This document shows positions 5,354-6,131 of a stretch of 6,131 nt of DNA, one piece after another. A program made the position numbers and the translations under genes. The DNA is from an uncultured Oscillibacter sp. (GTDB taxonomy: Bacteria > Bacillota > Clostridia > Oscillospirales > Oscillospiraceae), in the NCBI GenBank assembly GCA_900551885.1, contig URXS01000114.1:1-6131 (forward strand). Direction: 5' to 3'. The number at the start of each line of letters is the position of its first letter. Position 1 is the stretch's first letter. Below the pieces are notes generated by a model. It was not told where the DNA came from. It was given only the letters and a program-made list of their open reading frames with translations, and ran no database searches.

Positions 5354-5943
5354 TGGATCAGATCTATCAACTCCTGGCGATTACGCTGGGCGCCATTCTG
5401 GCGAACAACTTCATCTTCTCCCAGTTCCTGGGCTGCTGCCCCTTCCTGGGCGTCTCCAAGAAGGTAGACACCGCCACCGGTATGGGCATCGCCGTGACCT
5501 TCGTCATGGGCCTGGCCTCCGCCGTGTGCTATGTGGTCAACCAGTTTGTCCTGGTCCGTTTCGGCCTGGAGTATATGCAGACCGTGACCTTCATCCTGGT
5601 CATCGCAGCTCTGGTGCAGTTCATCGAGATGTTCCTGCAGAAGTCCATGCCCTCCCTGTACACGGCTCTGGGCATCTATCTGCCGCTGATCACCACCAAC
5701 TGCGCCGTGCTGGGCGTTGTGCTGCTGAACGTACAGAACAACTACAACTTCATCTCCTCCGTGGTCTACGGTGTCACCGGCGGCCTGGGCTTCCTGGTGG
5801 CCATCGTGCTGTTCGCCAGCATCCGGGAGCGTCTGGTGTTTGCCGACTATCCCAAGGCCTTCGAGGGATTCCCCATCGCGTTGGTCACCGCCGGTCTGAT
5901 GGCCCTGGCTTTCATGGGCTTCTCCGGCTTGAAGGTCTGGTAA
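5353..5943 (+). CDS. rnfA: Rnf complex subunit RnfA, integral membrane protein
   Basis: The product has 196 residues, the standard RnfA length, with about six membrane helices. It resembles Escherichia coli RsxA along its whole length: NNFIFSQFLGCCPFLGVSKK near the N-terminus, LITTNCAVLGVVLLN in the middle, and IALVTAGLMALAFMGFSGL at the end. Cys29 and Cys117 are the conserved cysteines expected to share an intramembrane iron centre with RnfE; Cys28 is an extra neighbour where RsxA has Leu. AAGGAGGAG (5336-5344), inside the end of rnfE, lies 8 bases before the start. The one-base overlap with rnfE suggests translational coupling. rnfB follows after 16 bases. Confidence 0.97.
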   Translation: MDQIYQLLAITLGAILANNFIFSQFLGCCPFLGVSKKVDTATGMGIAVTFVMGLASAVCYVVNQFVLVRFGLEYMQTVTFILVIAALVQFIEMFLQKSMPSLYTALGIYLPLITTNCAVLGVVLLNVQNNYNFISSVVYGVTGGLGFLVAIVLFASIRERLVFADYPKAFEGFPIALVTAGLMALAFMGFSGLKVW

Positions 5944-5959
5944 GGAGGGAACCGGGAAT

Positions 5960-6131
5960 ATGAATATTTTAGCTCCAGTTCTGGTCCTCGGTATCCTGGG
6001 CGGCGTATTCGGTCTGGTTCTGGCCGTGGCCTCCAAGATCTTTGAGGTGAAAAAGGACCCCCGTGAGGAGGCCGTTCTCAGCCATCTGGCCGGCGCCAAC
6101 TGCGGCGGCTGCGGCTACCCCGGCTGCGCAG
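5960..6131 (+). CDS. rnfB: Rnf complex subunit RnfB, iron-sulfur protein, 5' part only
   Basis: ATG 5960 is preceded by AAGGAGGG (5942-5949). The window cuts the gene after 57 codons. The visible part has an N-terminal membrane anchor (about residues 4-24, starting MNILAPVLVLGILGG), a short charged linker, and the start of the RnfB 4Fe-4S domain: NCGGCGYPGC, with Cys48, Cys51 and Cys56. RnfB is the likely entry point for electrons from reduced ferredoxin. In clostridia it usually carries several more ferredoxin-type clusters further on, which cannot be checked here. It is the last gene of the usual rnfCDGEAB order. Confidence 0.95.
   Translation, partial: MNILAPVLVLGILGGVFGLVLAVASKIFEVKKDPREEAVLSHLAGANCGGCGYPGCA

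Noticed and set aside
5233..6099. Minus-strand 288-codon open frame antisense to rnfE/rnfA/rnfB
   Set aside because: It crosses three real genes and has shadow-like composition.
1..6131. CRISPR arrays, tRNA/rRNA genes, insertion sequences, phage or defence genes
   Set aside because: No repeat-spacer pattern, no recognisable structural RNA gene, and no transposase, integrase or defence-type protein was seen in any frame.

Overview
The window looks like chromosomal DNA from a GC-rich, anaerobic, gut-type Firmicute, most likely an Oscillospiraceae relative (Oscillibacter/Flavonifractor-like). This rests on the clostridial gene order rnfC-D-G-E-A-B, strong AAGGAGG-type ribosome binding sites, G/C-ending codons, a DUF975 membrane protein and an ECF-transporter-like protein end. 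The genus is inference; no rRNA or other marker is present.

Layout. Bases 1-187 hold the 3' end of a plus-strand membrane protein, probably an ECF transporter S component. Bases 188-463 are a convergent intergenic region packed with hairpins: two identical 32-base hairpin repeats (208-239, 399-430), a plus-strand terminator (291-323) and a minus-strand terminator (355-401). Bases 464-1318 (minus) encode a 284-residue DUF975 membrane protein. Bases 1319-1654 are a divergent intergenic region with a predicted promoter for each side, phased A-tracts, and a structured leader before rnfC. From 1655 to the end runs the rnf operon: rnfC, rnfD, rnfG, rnfE, rnfA and the first 57 codons of rnfB.

Function. 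The rnf genes encode the membrane-bound ferredoxin:NAD+ oxidoreductase, which couples electron transfer between reduced ferredoxin and NAD+ to Na+ or H+ export. RnfB and RnfC carry iron-sulfur clusters on the cytoplasmic side, RnfD and RnfG carry covalent flavins, and RnfA/RnfE form the membrane core with conserved cysteines. Genes are overlapping or closely spaced, so translational coupling is likely. No frameshift or break is visible in the operon.

Novelty. The protein-coding content is a well-known system, and I see no undescribed multi-gene system. The parts worth a second look are non-coding: the structured rnf leader with a Met-Arg-stop minigene, the phased A-tracts upstream of the rnf promoter, a terminator-like hairpin in the DUF975 leader, and the repeated and overlapping hairpins between the convergent genes.
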